Shown: positions 25,618 to 36,594 of the stretch, piece after piece | Layout: every line of letters starts with the position of its first letter | How positions within the stretch are numbered: the stretch's first letter is position 1 | Assembly: GCA_039881145.1 (NCBI GenBank) | Contig: JAYKKI010000006.1 | Span: 15,926,001-15,990,000 of the forward strand | Origin: Druceiella hillmani | Lineage: Eukaryota; Arthropoda; Insecta; Lepidoptera; Hepialidae | Reading direction: 5' to 3' | DNA length: 64,000 nucleotides | The notes under the pieces: generated by a model | Database searches by the model: none | The model's input: the letters and a program-made list of their open reading frames with translations, nothing else | What the model was told of the DNA's origin: nothing | Position numbers and translations under genes: made by a program

Positions 25618-26387
25618 ATTAGCCATTGCCGAAAGTGTCCTGAAATGACATATGTGTGTAGTATTAATTCAACTAAATGAAAATAAATAAAAATATCGAG
25701 TCGTTTTTACCGATATGATCTTCCATAAATATTTTGGATAAAATACTCAAGAGCTAGCTACGTATAGCTGACTGTGAGAAAAGCAGGATTCGTTGAGGTC
25801 GATGCCGCAATGTTTTGAAATATGTCCTTATGCTTTGTTAATTGTAAAACTATAAGCTAATTTTATTGAAAATTGCAGTCTTTTAAATTGAAATGGCAGT
25901 TCAGTAGAGATCAGTGGTATTCTGGGGACAAATACTATGTGTCCTTTGTCCTTTCCAGTCGTAAGTTTGGCTTCGATGATGTTATTCGATAGCCGTTTGA
26001 CGATCATCCTTGTTCCATTACATAGTTTTGGTGACTTGAAATTTCTGAGTAGTATGATCGGAGATCCAATTTTCATTCAAAGGCAGTGTAATAGCATTCC
26101 CGGTACTTGCAAAGAGTAGAGGTATAAGTAGAGCTCCTCCCATCACTTCAGAGTTTCCTCGCAAGTCTTGTAATGTTCTGTCCATGGCTTCGAGTGATTT
26201 TTATGTGCAATTGTGCATTCGTTCCAGAAGATCATTTTAGCTTGTTTTAGAAGTTCACTCCGTCCAAATGCCTTTGAGATTTTACATACTTACAGACATG
26301 TTCACATACTTACAGGTATTTTTAATGGATTTCACTGAAATGCAGTATTCTACGTTTATGTGTGTTTGGATTATTACCCATTGATTA

Positions 26388-26391
<4 letters not shown>
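25615..26391 (-). pseudogene. Helitron PIF1-type helicase, C-terminal fragment (copy L2)
   Basis: Reads 5' to 3' from 26391 to 25615. First comes IDNQWVIIQTH/HINVEYC from the end of the Rep domain. An internal deletion joins this to helicase sequence (FWNECTIAHKNHSK, corresponding to the Walker B/DEAD-like block, and a GGALL-like segment). Then GSPIILLRNFKSPKLCNGTR, LAYSFTINKA and CFSHSQLYVASS follow, the last helicase motifs. The helicase would unwind DNA for rolling-circle transposition. Stops and frameshifts are frequent. The same odd deletion junction (repeated TGTAAGTATGTGAACATG words) is present in copy R2, so both descend from one defective ancestor. Confidence 0.8.
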
Positions 26392-26434
<43 letters not shown>

Positions 26435-26460
26435 TTCACAGCAAACATAAGAATACGAGT

Positions 26461-26518
<58 letters not shown>

Positions 26519-26530
26519 TATACATATATG
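26391..26530. repeat. Two (TA)n tracts around an inverted Helitron scrap
   Basis: TA runs at about 26391-26432 and 26463-26530 flank ACTTCACAGCAAACATAAG-AATACGAG (26433-26460). That scrap matches Helitron sequence at about 29590-29617 in plus orientation, although the adjacent copy L2 is on minus. Confidence 0.8.
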
Positions 26531-27100
26531 TAGCAAAAAATATTCCTGCTTATCCAAGTTTTGTTTTCCTTGACCGCGTCCCAGAAAAAAAAGATAATAT
26601 TTGATTTTCCATAAAGGCTGGCAACGCGTTGTAACAAATACTAGTTCGCACCGCTTAATTCTTCTTAGACCACGCTGGATCGAAGATGAATTTGTTAATA
26701 GTGCTTATTTGATTTTATTTATGTATAAAGCTGGAACACAAACTGGAGACTGGCAGCCACGTGAATAGATATGGCTATTTGCTTGGCCGCGAGTGTTCGA
26801 AGAATAGGAACACGAAAAATCATATTCAAATTTATGCAAGAAATGGAATGACGGTAATGCACAATGCGTTACAGTCATTCCATTTCTTGAATAAATTACA
26901 ATTTGCTTCTTACTAAATAAAGTTTTTACTTCCTACTAAATAAAGCCTAGAGCGTGATATAAACTACAGTACAAATTAGTCATAATGATATCGGTTGTAA
27001 CAACGTATCTACTGGTGGTAAAGGCGAAAATTAGAGATCCTGGCTGGATCCTACACAATCGCCTTATCTGAAAAACCGTTTATTGTAACACTGCTTACAA
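26531..27100. other. Spacer at the centre of the inverted Helitron cluster
   Basis: No protein family recognised. It holds a 53-bp hairpin (26837-26889) with 16-bp perfect arms CAAGAAATGGAATGAC. A minus-strand open stretch near 26540-26640 was not assignable. Confidence 0.5.
26837..26889. repeat. 16-bp perfect inverted repeat (hairpin)
   Basis: CAAGAAATGGAATGAC at 26837-26852 pairs with GTCATTCCATTTCTTG at 26874-26889; the loop itself has GTAA/TTAC complementarity. Confidence 0.8.
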
Positions 27101-27111
27101 CGACATATCGC

Positions 27112-27470
<359 letters not shown>

Positions 27471-27575
27471 ATATTATAAAAGCGTACAATGTGCGTGCTC
27501 AAAAACGACAATCAAGGGTGTGGTATGGTAGTCCTCTATCCCCCATACATTCCCGCACATCATTTGGATTGTTGT

Positions 27576-27682
27576 GGAATGTTCTGGAACATTGTAGACT
27601 ATTCGATCCCTTTTTTATGGGTGGGACTACCCATTGGTAGGGGTATATAAAGCAAGATCCTTCGTGGGTTCGAACGTCAGTT
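27576..27682 (+). promoter_or_regulatory. Helitron promoter with perfect heat-shock element
   Basis: GGAATGTTCTGGAAC at 27576-27590 is a perfect trimeric heat-shock element (nGAAnnTTCnnGAAn). It is followed by CCATTGG (a CCAAT-like box, near 27631), TATATAA at 27644-27650 and the arthropod initiator TCAGTT at 27677-27682. The start A (27679) is 33 bp from TATAAA. A roughly 165-nt leader follows to the ATG at 27844. The layout resembles insect hsp70 promoters. Capture of a host heat-shock promoter is an inference. Confidence 0.65.
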
Positions 27683-27843
27683 TCTTATCAGTGAAGTGCA
27701 GTGAGTGAATAAAAACAAACAGTGAAGTTTGAGTAATCAAAGCGATACAGTGACTGAATATAAATCGAAAATAGAGTGTGAAAAGTGTCTAAAGGGTACT
27801 TTGTGTATTTCTTAATATAAACACGTTTACGTTCCCAACGAGA

Positions 27844-30093
27844 ATGAGCACCGTGAGAAGCAGAGAAATCGAAGAACAACGAAATGAATGAATTGAAGAA
27901 CCAAAAATTGCGACACAATCTTATAATCAAATACTGCGAACGCAAGCCACCCGTAAAAATATCACTCTACGAGAGCCGTGGACGAAGAGAAGTAAAGAAT
28001 ACAACCTAACAAATGAAGCATTCCATTACGACCTGACGAAAGCATATAACAAACACAAACACGTAGTAATCGGAAAAATGGATATCATCTGCCAATTTTG
28101 CAAAGCGAAAAAATTCAGTAGAGAAACACCAGCAATCTGTTGCATGTCTGGAAAAATTTGATTACCACCACTGGAAGCACCTCCGCAGGAATTTCTACTT
28201 TACACGAGCGCGGAAATTCCAGAATCAAAACATTTTCTTCAGAATATAAAAGCGTACAATGCCTACTTCCACATGACTTCTTTCGGTGTCACTTCGACCA
28301 ACACTAACAGAGATGAAATCGATAATTTTTTTTTCATCCAAGGACAAATCTATCACAAAATGGGATCATTACTACCACTACCCAATGAAGACTATAAAAT
28401 TCATCAGAAATGAAGAAATAAAAATTGATCAACGATGCCCAAACATCAGTGGATTGAGACGAGAAATAATCCAAGGTATATAGAGAGGATTTTACACAAA
28501 TACAATCAACTTATTCCCATATTCAAAATAATACTAGACCGAATGATTTATGATGGCTATAAAGTTATAATTCGAGCCGATAAGAGATCACCTGGAGAAC
28601 ACGAACTTGAATTTAACGCACCTCAAATAGACGAAGTCGCGTAATTGTGGACAATGAAAACACAAGCCGTGACATAATTGTCCAACGAAGAAGAGAAGGA
28701 CTACAACGCATTGCAGAGACGTACCGTTCATATGATGCTCTCCAACATCCATTAATATTACTGCACGGAGAGGACGGATATCATTTTAATGTGAAACAAA
28801 TCCAACCTAAAATAGGCGACAAACAAAATGTCACTTCCATGGAGTTCTATGCTTATCGCTTAATGATCAGAGACAATGAAACATACAATCACATTCTCAA
28901 CACACGCCGTTTATTCCAACAATTCCTGGTAGATATGTATTTAAAAATAGAAACGGAAGGGACGCTTTACATAAGACTGAATCAGAAGAAACTACGCACG
29001 GAAGAATACATCGACCTTCGAGACGCAATCATAAATGACGAAAACATTGCATTTTGTTATCTTACCCTCATCTTACATAAGAAGTCCAAGACATATGCAC
29101 GAATACACTCAAGATGCCATGACCTACGTAAGAAAATATGGACGACCTGACCTCTTCATAATATTCACATGCAACTCATCGTGGCCGGAAATCAAAGAAC
29201 AACTAAGACACGGACAAGCCGCCATGAATTGACACGACATAATAGCCCGAGCTTTCCGACAAAAACAAATGAGATTTATTGAAGTCATCACAAAATACTA
29301 CATCTTTGGAACCATTAGATGCTGAATGCATACAATCGAATGATAAAAACGAGGACAGCTTCACTCACATAATCTCATAAGGCTATACGACAGAATTCAT
29401 CCCACGGATATCGACAAAATCATCCATTTGTGAAAAACATGGTTCACGGGCCATGCGGGCCATTAAACCCCAATTTGCCATGTATGAGTGATGGAAAATG
29501 TACAAAAATATCCAAAACCATACTTGGACGACATACAAACCGGAAATGATGGCTATCCCAAATACGGAAGATGATCACCCAAAAAAGGTGGCTTCACAGC
29601 AAAAATACGAATACGAGGCAGAGACGAACAGGGTATAGATAATCAATTGGTAATAATCCAAACACACATAAACGTACAATACTAAATTTCAGTGAAAACC
29701 ATTAAAATGTCTGTAAGTATGTGAACATGTCTGTAAGTATGTAAAATCTCAAAACATCCGGATGGAGTGAACTTATAAAAGAAGCTAACATTATCTTCTG
29801 GGGCGAATGCACAACTGCACATAAAAAATAACTCAAAGCCATGGACAGAACATTACAAGACTTGCGAGGAAGGGGACCTCTTCTCCTGAGAGTATGAGGA
29901 GCTCTACTCATACTCTCAGGAGATTTTCGACAAACACTTCCAGGTATCCCCAAGTAACACCAGTCGACGAAATCAATGCATGCACAAAAAATTACATCTC
30001 TAGCTATTGATACAAATATTGCAACTAATAAAAAATATGAGAGTTGAACTATCGAAAGACGAAACAACAGCACATTTTGCTCAAAAACTTTTA
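27844..30093 (+). pseudogene. Helitron Rep/helicase polyprotein, decayed, 3' truncated (copy R2)
   Basis: In order: MSTVRSREIEEQRNE then a stop; TLREPWTKRSKEYNL; MDIICQFCKAKKF (28078); LLPLPNEDYK; a Helitron_like_N region (28647-29150, with EDGYHFNVKQI, YAYRLMIRDNETYNH, RRLFQQFLVDMY and LYIRLNQKKLRTEEY); then in another frame RHMHEYTQDAMTYVRKYGRP and DLFIIFTCNSSWPEIK. The HUH metal-binding motif survives as QLHSHNLIRL near 29353, after MHTIEW. Next come MVHGPCGPLNPN, TAKIRIRGRDEQ and the shared deletion. Helicase blocks follow: FWGECTTAHKK, SGDFRQTLPGIP and QLIKNMRVELSKDE, where the copy ends. Multiple stops and shifts make it inactive. Confidence 0.85.
29883..29922. repeat. 16-bp inverted repeat inside the helicase region
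   Basis: CTCCTGAGAGTATGAG (29883-29898) is mirrored at 29907-29922 across an 8-nt loop holding GAGCTC. The right arm belongs to the helicase codons before SGDFRQT; the left arm looks like a templated inverted copy. Confidence 0.75.
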
Positions 30094-30245
30094 TTGAATA
30101 TATTTGGCGTTAATTTTGTAGAAATTCATTAATCACAATTAAATGAAACTACGTGATGTAGTATTATTTCTACTTCCTTTAATTTCTTTACCACGACCTA
30201 GGTTTTGTTGTATTACAACATCTTCAGGTGGGATATTAGCAAAGA
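30094..30245 (-). mobile_element. Penelope-type repeat with hammerhead core, copy 2
   Basis: Runs from GAATATATTTGGCGTTAATT through AAACTACGTGATGTAGTATT to the hammerhead core at 30191-30241. It truncates the Helitron on its left and family B copy 3 on its right. Confidence 0.65.
30191..30241 (-). ncRNA. Hammerhead ribozyme-like motif (decayed)
   Basis: Minus strand: CCAC, CUGAAGA, stem II UGUUGUAAUACAAC, then AAAA where GAAA is required, then CCUAGGUC and GUGG. The G12 to A change should inactivate it. Stems I and II still pair. Confidence 0.5.
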
Positions 30246-30249
30246 TTCT

Positions 30250-30763
30250 TTGCTTAACTTTAAAATAAATTTACAATTTTTTTCACTTTAAACGTAGAAT
30301 ATTTAATGTATTGAACAAAATAATAATTTATAAAATTGTTCAAGAACGAAATGAAATTACAAAATAATAAAAAAATCACCGTTCGCGTAACGCTAGCAAA
30401 CTCGCATATATATATATATTTCATGCACTGGCTATGAGAGGAAGAGAAATAGAAAATGTGCGCGCGCACTGCTCTCTCTTGCTCCTACAGTGTGTTACAG
30501 ACAATAGGCTTGCTCTGTGTTTTAGATATACGAAATATAACTGGCTATTGGAGAAAGAGAGAAAGAAAATGTGTGCTCGCACCTCTCTCTCCTGTACCTA
30601 CAGTAATATACGAAACGTAACTCTCTTTCTGTCTTCACTAACTTATATCTCCCTCTCAACTTCCGTTCGCCTCACCCGATCACACTTTTCGTAACGCTCT
30701 TGTCACGCATTCACCAGCTTACTCCCCAAGTCAAGCGTGCGTAAAGAAGTTTTACTTCAAAAA
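30250..30763 (+). mobile_element. Family B repeat, copy 3 (left end missing)
   Basis: Starts inside the repeat at about 30250 and runs through AATATTTAATGTATTGAACA, a short TA core (30406-30420), CACTGGCTATGAGAGG and GTGCGCGCGCAC to GTAAAGAAGTTTTACTTC. Confidence 0.8.
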
Positions 30764-30989
30764 CGATATTTAACGAATAGGAGGCGTACGTATTCAACAT
30801 TACCGTGAATTGAAATCGTTAGATTCGCGCGAGCGCCACGCACGAAACAAGATATCCATGAAAAAATAATTTTATCAAATGATAGTGAGCGAACGCACTT
30901 AATGCGGGGAGCTAACGTAACCCACAAACCTATAGATAGATGGATGCCGAACGTGACGCGCATTCAATAATAAATATAGTAAGTGCCTA

Positions 30990-31170
30990 TACTTAGCACA
31001 GGCATGCGGCGGCACGGCATAATATTTATAATAAACCGGCGGCCATTAGAGCGTCAGCACACGGCGACAATAAAGCGCGCGGGAAACGTCGCATCGACGA
31101 GGCGCACAGTGGCGCGGCGCCCGCGCAAAGTCCGCCGGGACGCCCTGTCTCGAATCGCGCATAAAGTAAT
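30990..31170. promoter_or_regulatory. GC/CpG-rich island
   Basis: About 180 bp, including AAACCGGCGGCCATTAGAGC, GTCAGCACACGGCGAC and GGCGCGGCGCCCGCGC. The plus strand is open over 30983-31204 with an Arg-rich peptide (RRTVARRPRKVRRDALSR), but no family, start context or splice site supports a gene. It could be a promoter/5' exon or part of an unrecognised repeat. Confidence 0.25.
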
Positions 31171-31246
31171 ATTAAACATCAATAATAGTACCGACGAGCA
31201 ATAGACAGAACTTCGTGCACCTTTAATATCGTACACATTGCGTCCA

Positions 31247-31279
31247 TATTTCTGGTTCGAAACTATCGAACCAGAAATA
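31247..31279. repeat. 14-bp perfect inverted repeat (hairpin)
   Basis: TATTTCTGGTTCGA pairs exactly with TCGAACCAGAAATA across AACTA. Confidence 0.8.
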
Positions 31280-31493
31280 GGGACGCTAGCCCTAGCTAAT
31301 GGCAACCCTTAACTGGCTAAGTCTTGAGCTGACAATAAAATAAAATTAGTGGTTACGAGAAAGGGTTGATGCGGCACGAGATCCCTACTTGTAAATCTGA
31401 ACGTGTCTCGTGATTAAAGATAATACATTTTCATCTCAACGCAGAGGTCAAATCGGGAAAGTGTGTCTCTTTTCCATCACTTCTTTCGATCGG

Positions 31494-31751
31494 AATTGGG
31501 TATTTGACTAATTTTTTTTTATTTCATTAATCATAATTTCAAAGTAAAAGTTGACGAAGAGTGAAACAATTTTTTTATAATCTTAAAAATTGTCCGAGTT
31601 ATAAAAGTTTAAATTTAACCTTTAAAGAAGGACGGCAATACTGTGTTGTGAGGTCATTTTTAATATCGCACATTATATTCTACGAGAGGAAAAGAGACAG
31701 GGATATACCCAAATCTATCCGTATCTATAGAATGAGTCAACTACCGTATTA
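31494..31751 (+). mobile_element. Family A repeat (internal deletion)
   Basis: AATTGGGTATTTGAC start and GAGTCAACTACCGTATT end are intact. About 105 bp between ATCCGTATCT and AGAATGAG is missing. Confidence 0.8.
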
Positions 31752-32436
31752 TCATCGAATTATTATTGTTAACTGTAATTAAGATATTATTATTTTATTA
31801 AAATTGAAAAATTAATATTTTATTTATATATAAATGATCACTTGAATGGGTCAAGTAAGACCACCGAGCAGCGTATTCGATTAATGCTTGATCATTCTAT
31901 TTGCACATCTTTTCGGGTTTCGCATTTCCGGCGGACATGGGCCATTGGAGCTATAGCTAGAGTCGCACACCTTCCGGAATTATGAAATTCTCCTGGAATT
32001 AGTCTCTTAATTTGCGTCGTCTCCCGTAAACTCCAGGTTATCAAATATCTCGCTTTAAATCACTGCATCTCATCTCACATTAAAAAGATTATTAGTAGAG
32101 CAATAACATTTCTCATTTATAGTCTTTCAAGTTGATTTTTATTTCATAAATGAAAAGTAGACTTTTTATTCAAGTTGCTATAACATTGAAAGAAAAGTCT
32201 AAACTTGTTTTCTTATATCAGATCTGTTCATTTTATGTTAAAAAAATAACGTAATGTGTCTTGTTCAAGGTTATTTTTTCATGTTATGAATTGGTATTCT
32301 GGCGCTGATCACATTTTACTAGATTTAAGACATCGGAGTACTCTATGAAACCTCCAGGTCTTCCCATATGCATAGGGGAACCTTAACGAATAGTGATTGA
32401 AATATGGGGCAGCTATATTTTTTTCGTAAAGTATCC
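31752..32436. other. Unique AT-rich stretch
   Basis: No feature recognised. Confidence 0.4.
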
Positions 32437-32502
32437 AAAACCGATTATACAGACATAATAATTAAATACAAACTTAATTATTATGTCTGTATAATCGGTT
32501 TT
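32437..32502. repeat. 29-bp perfect inverted repeat with 8-nt loop
   Basis: The arm 32437-32465 (AAAACCGATTATACAGACAT and continuing) is the exact reverse complement of 32474-32502. The loop is ATACAAAC. With 29 of 29 pairs and no neighbouring gene it is either a very young templated inversion or a minimal foldback element. Confidence 0.9.
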
Positions 32503-32634
32503 AGAATGTGAAATTTAGAGAATAAAATTTTTCTATAGCGGACAATTTTTTTCTGTGGGTTTCTAACCACTGTAAATGGATTTCTCAAAATTACACGCCC
32601 AAAGAGACGAAAAGAGTACGTTTTTCACACGCAC

Positions 32635-32800
32635 ATAATATTATAAATGGGAAAATGGGTGTATATCTATTTGTTTGTTACGTTTCCACGGCTAAACTAC
32701 CAAGCTGATTTTAAAGAAATTTTTATTAGAGATAAGTTGCCACCAGGGGGAGAGCAACATTTACATGGACGATACCTCTTATAGCAACTAGCTGGTTCTT
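32635..32800 (+). repeat. Diverged dispersed-repeat fragment ('ACGGCTAAACTACC' type)
   Basis: ATAATATTATAAATGGG, TTTGTTTGTTACG and CCACGGCTAAACTACCAAG, followed by TTAGAGATAAG, match a repeat I recall as very common in moths and butterflies. Identification is from memory. Confidence 0.45.
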
Positions 32801-33900
32801 AATAATGCTGTCAATTCTATTGGTCTGAGAAATATAAAATTTAAAAGGTGATTGTCAAAAGGATTAAAAATGGAAAATTGATTTTTTAAATCCGTACTTC
32901 TGGCACTTGCGTTTGTAGGATTAAGTAATTTTAAACACTTATTTTTCATGAAGACTGAAGTGTTTTTTGTATAAATTATTTGAAGTTATTTTAACACAAA
33001 ATTATAAGATAAATATAACATGAAACTCATTTGACAGAAAATGACATGACATTTGATAGAAAATTACATGACATTTGACAGAAAATGACATGACCCTTGA
33101 TAGGCAAAACTGTCAGACAATTTTTCCTACGCATTTTCACTGCTATACAGCATATTGAATAATCTTGCTACTCATTTATTTTTCACTAATTATAATTAAT
33201 TGACTGACTACCAATTAACGTAAAACTGAAATAATTCAATGCGTATTGCCATATTAGTATGTTATCTCGCACTGCCTTTATTACCAAAATATCTATATTC
33301 TCGTTGCTTATAGGAATAAATAAAAAGGGCTTTGTCTTTATTTCTTATCTTCTAAATAATTCCAGCAAAAATACCTATGAAACCTAGGTAATCGTAATTA
33401 GCGATTTCACCCTTTATTGTGAGAAATTTCATACCCCTTCAAAATTTAGATTCAATTGCCATATGATTTTTCCTAGACTCCTTTCATGTGCTAACTTCAG
33501 TCTCGTTCTGAAGTATCCTCCTGGCAAAAAGAAAAGGTTGGACTTCGTACGTTAAAGAGGAAAGTGGACTCAATTCTTTTCACATATGCTGTTTTCCCCT
33601 GAATTATTTAGTAATAAAGTCACAAACGCCAAATTATAATTGAAGATAGCAAACTTGCCAACATATCTAATCAAATCGACTTTTGCGGTAGCCGAAACTG
33701 AAACGAAAAAACACAGCTAGCACATATTTGCAGATGTGAATTCTTAAAGACTTTTATGTTTTTTTTTCAGAATTCTATTGGTTGGTACACCCAGAGTTTT
33801 ACACCAAAATGTGAAGCAAAATAAAATTTACTTTATTTCCGAAACAACTGAACCAAAAAACATGGAAAAACAGGATTAGAAGATTATTGGAAAAATATAA
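32801..33900. other. Unique stretch with a 3-copy ~24-bp repeat
   Basis: TTTGACAGAAAATGACATGAC and variants are repeated near 33030-33095. A TTTTTTTTTCAG at 33764-33775 resembles an acceptor, but the open stretch after it is only about 35 codons and not recognisable. Confidence 0.4.
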
Positions 33901-34245
33901 CGATTATTTATTTATTTATTGACTTTCATATATAGTACATATGGCGGACTTATTGCTACATGAGTAATCTCTTCCAGTCAACTATAACAATTTGTATTGA
34001 AATTTAGTTGGTAGACTGTAAGAGATTTTACAATGAAAATTCTTCATAGCACATTAGACAAAAAAAATACAAAAGTAAATTAAACAAAGAAAACAAAATA
34101 TTGACATGATTTGGGATGGGAAAGACAGGAAAGGGCAAGGACACAAAGGAAAAGGTTTCAGGAGATGCAGGACTTTTTCACTCGATCTTTGAAAATATTT
34201 AGAGACGTGATTTTCCTGATGATTATTCTAGGTATTCTAGGTAAT
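33900..34245 (-). repeat. Probable LINE 3'-end fragment with (TTTA)n tail
   Basis: ATTTATTTATTTATTGAC is followed by CATATGGCGGACTTATTGC and TCTCTTCCAGTCAACTATAAC. This wording is familiar to me from insect, especially lepidopteran, non-LTR element ends. A TTTA tail at one edge fits a LINE read on the minus strand. No reverse-transcriptase frame remains. Confidence 0.4.
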
Positions 34246-34496
34246 TTACTAGTTTTTGAAGTAGTTCTATACTTGTGCCAGTAGGCATTAGTAGAAATTA
34301 GACAATATATTAATACGGTGAAAAGTAATATTAAAATTAACTATAATAGTTTAATAGAAATACTTGGTACACTTTGTTTTAACTTTCCACCCTCGTCCAA
34401 GGAATTCTATGTATATTTGACAGGTCTTTTTAAGCCAAAAATTATAGGGCTAAAAATGGTGTCTAAATAAAAATTTAAATAATTTCTAATAATATT

Positions 34497-34858
34497 TAGG
34501 CATTTGACTAAATTTTTTTTATTTCATTAATCATAATTTCAAGGTGCAAGCTGATGAAGAGTGAATTTTTTTTAATAATCTTAAAAATTGACCGAGTTAT
34601 AAAAGTTTAAATTTAACCTTTAGAGAAGGACGGCAATACTGTGTTGTGAGGTCATTTTTAATATTGCACATTATATTCTACGAGAGGAAAAGAGACAGGG
34701 ATATATACAACTCTATCTGTATCTTCAAATTTAGAAGCCTATAACTGGCTTATTTTTCAATCAATTTTGAATTTTTTTCAAGACTTGTTTTTAATTAACT
34801 TATATTCCACAATATTGTATGAAAAATATCAAAATTTAGAATAAATCAACTACCGTTT
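34497..34858 (+). mobile_element. Family A repeat copy
   Basis: From GGCATTTGACTAAAT to AATCAACTACCGTTTTA; near full length. Confidence 0.8.
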
Positions 34859-35250
34859 TACGAAATCCATGGCTTAATTTAAGAAAACTGAAAGTTAGAC
34901 TTGATAAATTTATATTTTATGCAATAGTAAACACACTTTTATGCTGCAATTGTCACACAAAATTTTATGCAACACTTCAACGGCTACAATAACTATATTA
35001 AAATGCTGTCAACCAACGTAAATGAACACAAATGAAATGTACTCGCCTTGTATTTACTAGGCGCCTGTAGAAGGCTGGCAAAATTCTCGTATGACGTCTA
35101 CGCATTTGTGATGGTCTTTGTGTGAGCGGATCTTTTGTTCTGTCTAGTATCACCACGTACGTCGATTAATGCCAGTCTCAGTGCTACGTGCGTGTTATCT
35201 ACGTCGCGTGAACTGTTCAGGTATTATCTTACGTACGAAGAAAACTAGAC

Positions 35251-35616
35251 AATTGGGTATTTGACTAATTTTTTTTTATTTTATTAATCATAATTTCAAG
35301 GTGCAAGCTGATGAAGAGTGAATTTTTTTAAATAATCTTAAAAATTGACCGAGTTATAAAAGTTTAAATTTAACCTTTAGACAAGGACGACAATACTGTG
35401 TTGTGAGGTCATTTTTAATATTGCACATTATATTCTACGAGAGGAAAAGAGACAGGGATATACACAACTCTATCTGTATCTTCAAATTTAGAAGCCTATA
35501 ACTGGCTTATTTTTCAATCAATTTTTGAATTTTTTTCAAGACTTGTTTTTAATTAACTTATATTTCACAATATTGTACGAAAAATATCAAATTTTAGAAT
35601 GAGTCAACTACCGGAT
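35251..35616 (+). mobile_element. Family A repeat copy
   Basis: Full length, AATTGGGTATTTGAC to GAGTCAACTACCGGATT. About 390 bp separates it from the previous copy, in the same orientation. Confidence 0.82.
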
Positions 35617-35784
35617 TCATTGAATAAATTTGGTATTCATACACATAAACTCACGCCGTGATTTTCATACAGTTTTATTTCGCGTTATGAAAATGTTAGC
35701 ACTGTCTCACAACGAAAGCAGATCTCGGCTCAATTTTAATATTTTAAAGATGTCAAAAATTGGACAAGTGCAGTATTATTTTAG

Positions 35785-36060
35785 GGTTCCGTAGTAAAAC
35801 AAGGAAGCTGTATAATTTCAATAATGAATCTTTATAATTTCAATAATCAAGCTTTATAATTTCAGTAAAGAAGCTTTATAATTTCAATAATGAAGCTTTA
35901 TAATTTCAGTAATGAAGCTTTATAATTTCAGTAATGATGCTTTATAAGTTGTGCCCATCTGTAACTGTCACAACCAGTGCCATGACAAAGACAGTGCGTG
36001 CCATGGCACGGGGCGCATACTTTATGGAGCGTAGAGATGATCCATTGAGGGAGATAGGTA
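35785..36060 (+). repeat. AGGGTTCCGTAG-type fragment containing a ~22-bp minisatellite
   Basis: AGGGTTCCGTAGTAAAAC (35793) recalls the lepidopteran repeat also seen near 2.9 kb. From about 35811 to 35945, units of CTTTATAATTTCARTAATGAAG repeat about six times. ATCTGTAACTGTCACAACC follows. Confidence 0.55.
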
Positions 36061-36594
36061 ATCAGGCATAATAAATAGACATGGCAAAGGACGTAAGTAT
36101 CGATACTGATCGCAGCCTCATACGCCTATGGTTTCAGATTTTCAAGAAGTAGGATATTTTATATATATTATTATATTATTTCTCCATACATATAAACTGG
36201 GAGTATTAAGAGGCAAATATACGCCAAGTAAAATATGAGAGAAGGAGACCGTGCGCCGTTCGTCGGGTACAACATGTTTCAAAAAGGTACATAGAACTAT
36301 AATTCGCAATTGTCAAGTATGTATGCACGACATTAGTGTAAGTATGTTTCGAAAAGAAGTTTTCAAACCAAATTATCACTGTGTAAACTTATTTAAAAGC
36401 AATTCAGAAAGAGGTATATGTAAATTTAGTGAGTTTTTTCTTTACATATTTTATTCATTCTTTTTGTTTATTTACAATTATATATGGAACAAAAACTCCT
36501 CTGCTGTATCATCACACAACATATCGTTGTGAATAAAAACATAATAATATTAATATTTTACTAATAGAAACGTATATGTATTTCTATATGTATA

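Larger units (their letters stand above)
27471..30093 (+). mobile_element. Helitron copy R2, longest copy in the window
   Basis: Contains promoter, leader, N-terminal region, HUH Rep domain and part of the helicase, broken at 30093 by a Penelope-type repeat. No 3' CTRR terminus or terminal hairpin is present. Confidence 0.85.

Noticed and set aside
26837..26889. Helitron 3' terminal hairpin
   Set aside because: The stem is too long, it is not followed by CTRR within about 12 nt, and it lies outside any helicase 3' end.
29702..30073. 123-codon minus-strand frame
   Set aside because: It lies antisense to the Helitron helicase remnant, whose conserved motifs are on the plus strand.
33764..33886. 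Possible exon after TTTTTTTTTCAG
   Set aside because: Only about 35 codons before a stop, no recognisable peptide and no poly(A) signal nearby that would make it a last exon.
36251..36532. 93-codon plus frame with NCQVCMHD
   Set aside because: A Cys pair hinted at a zinc knuckle, but there is no family match and the composition is AT-driven downstream.
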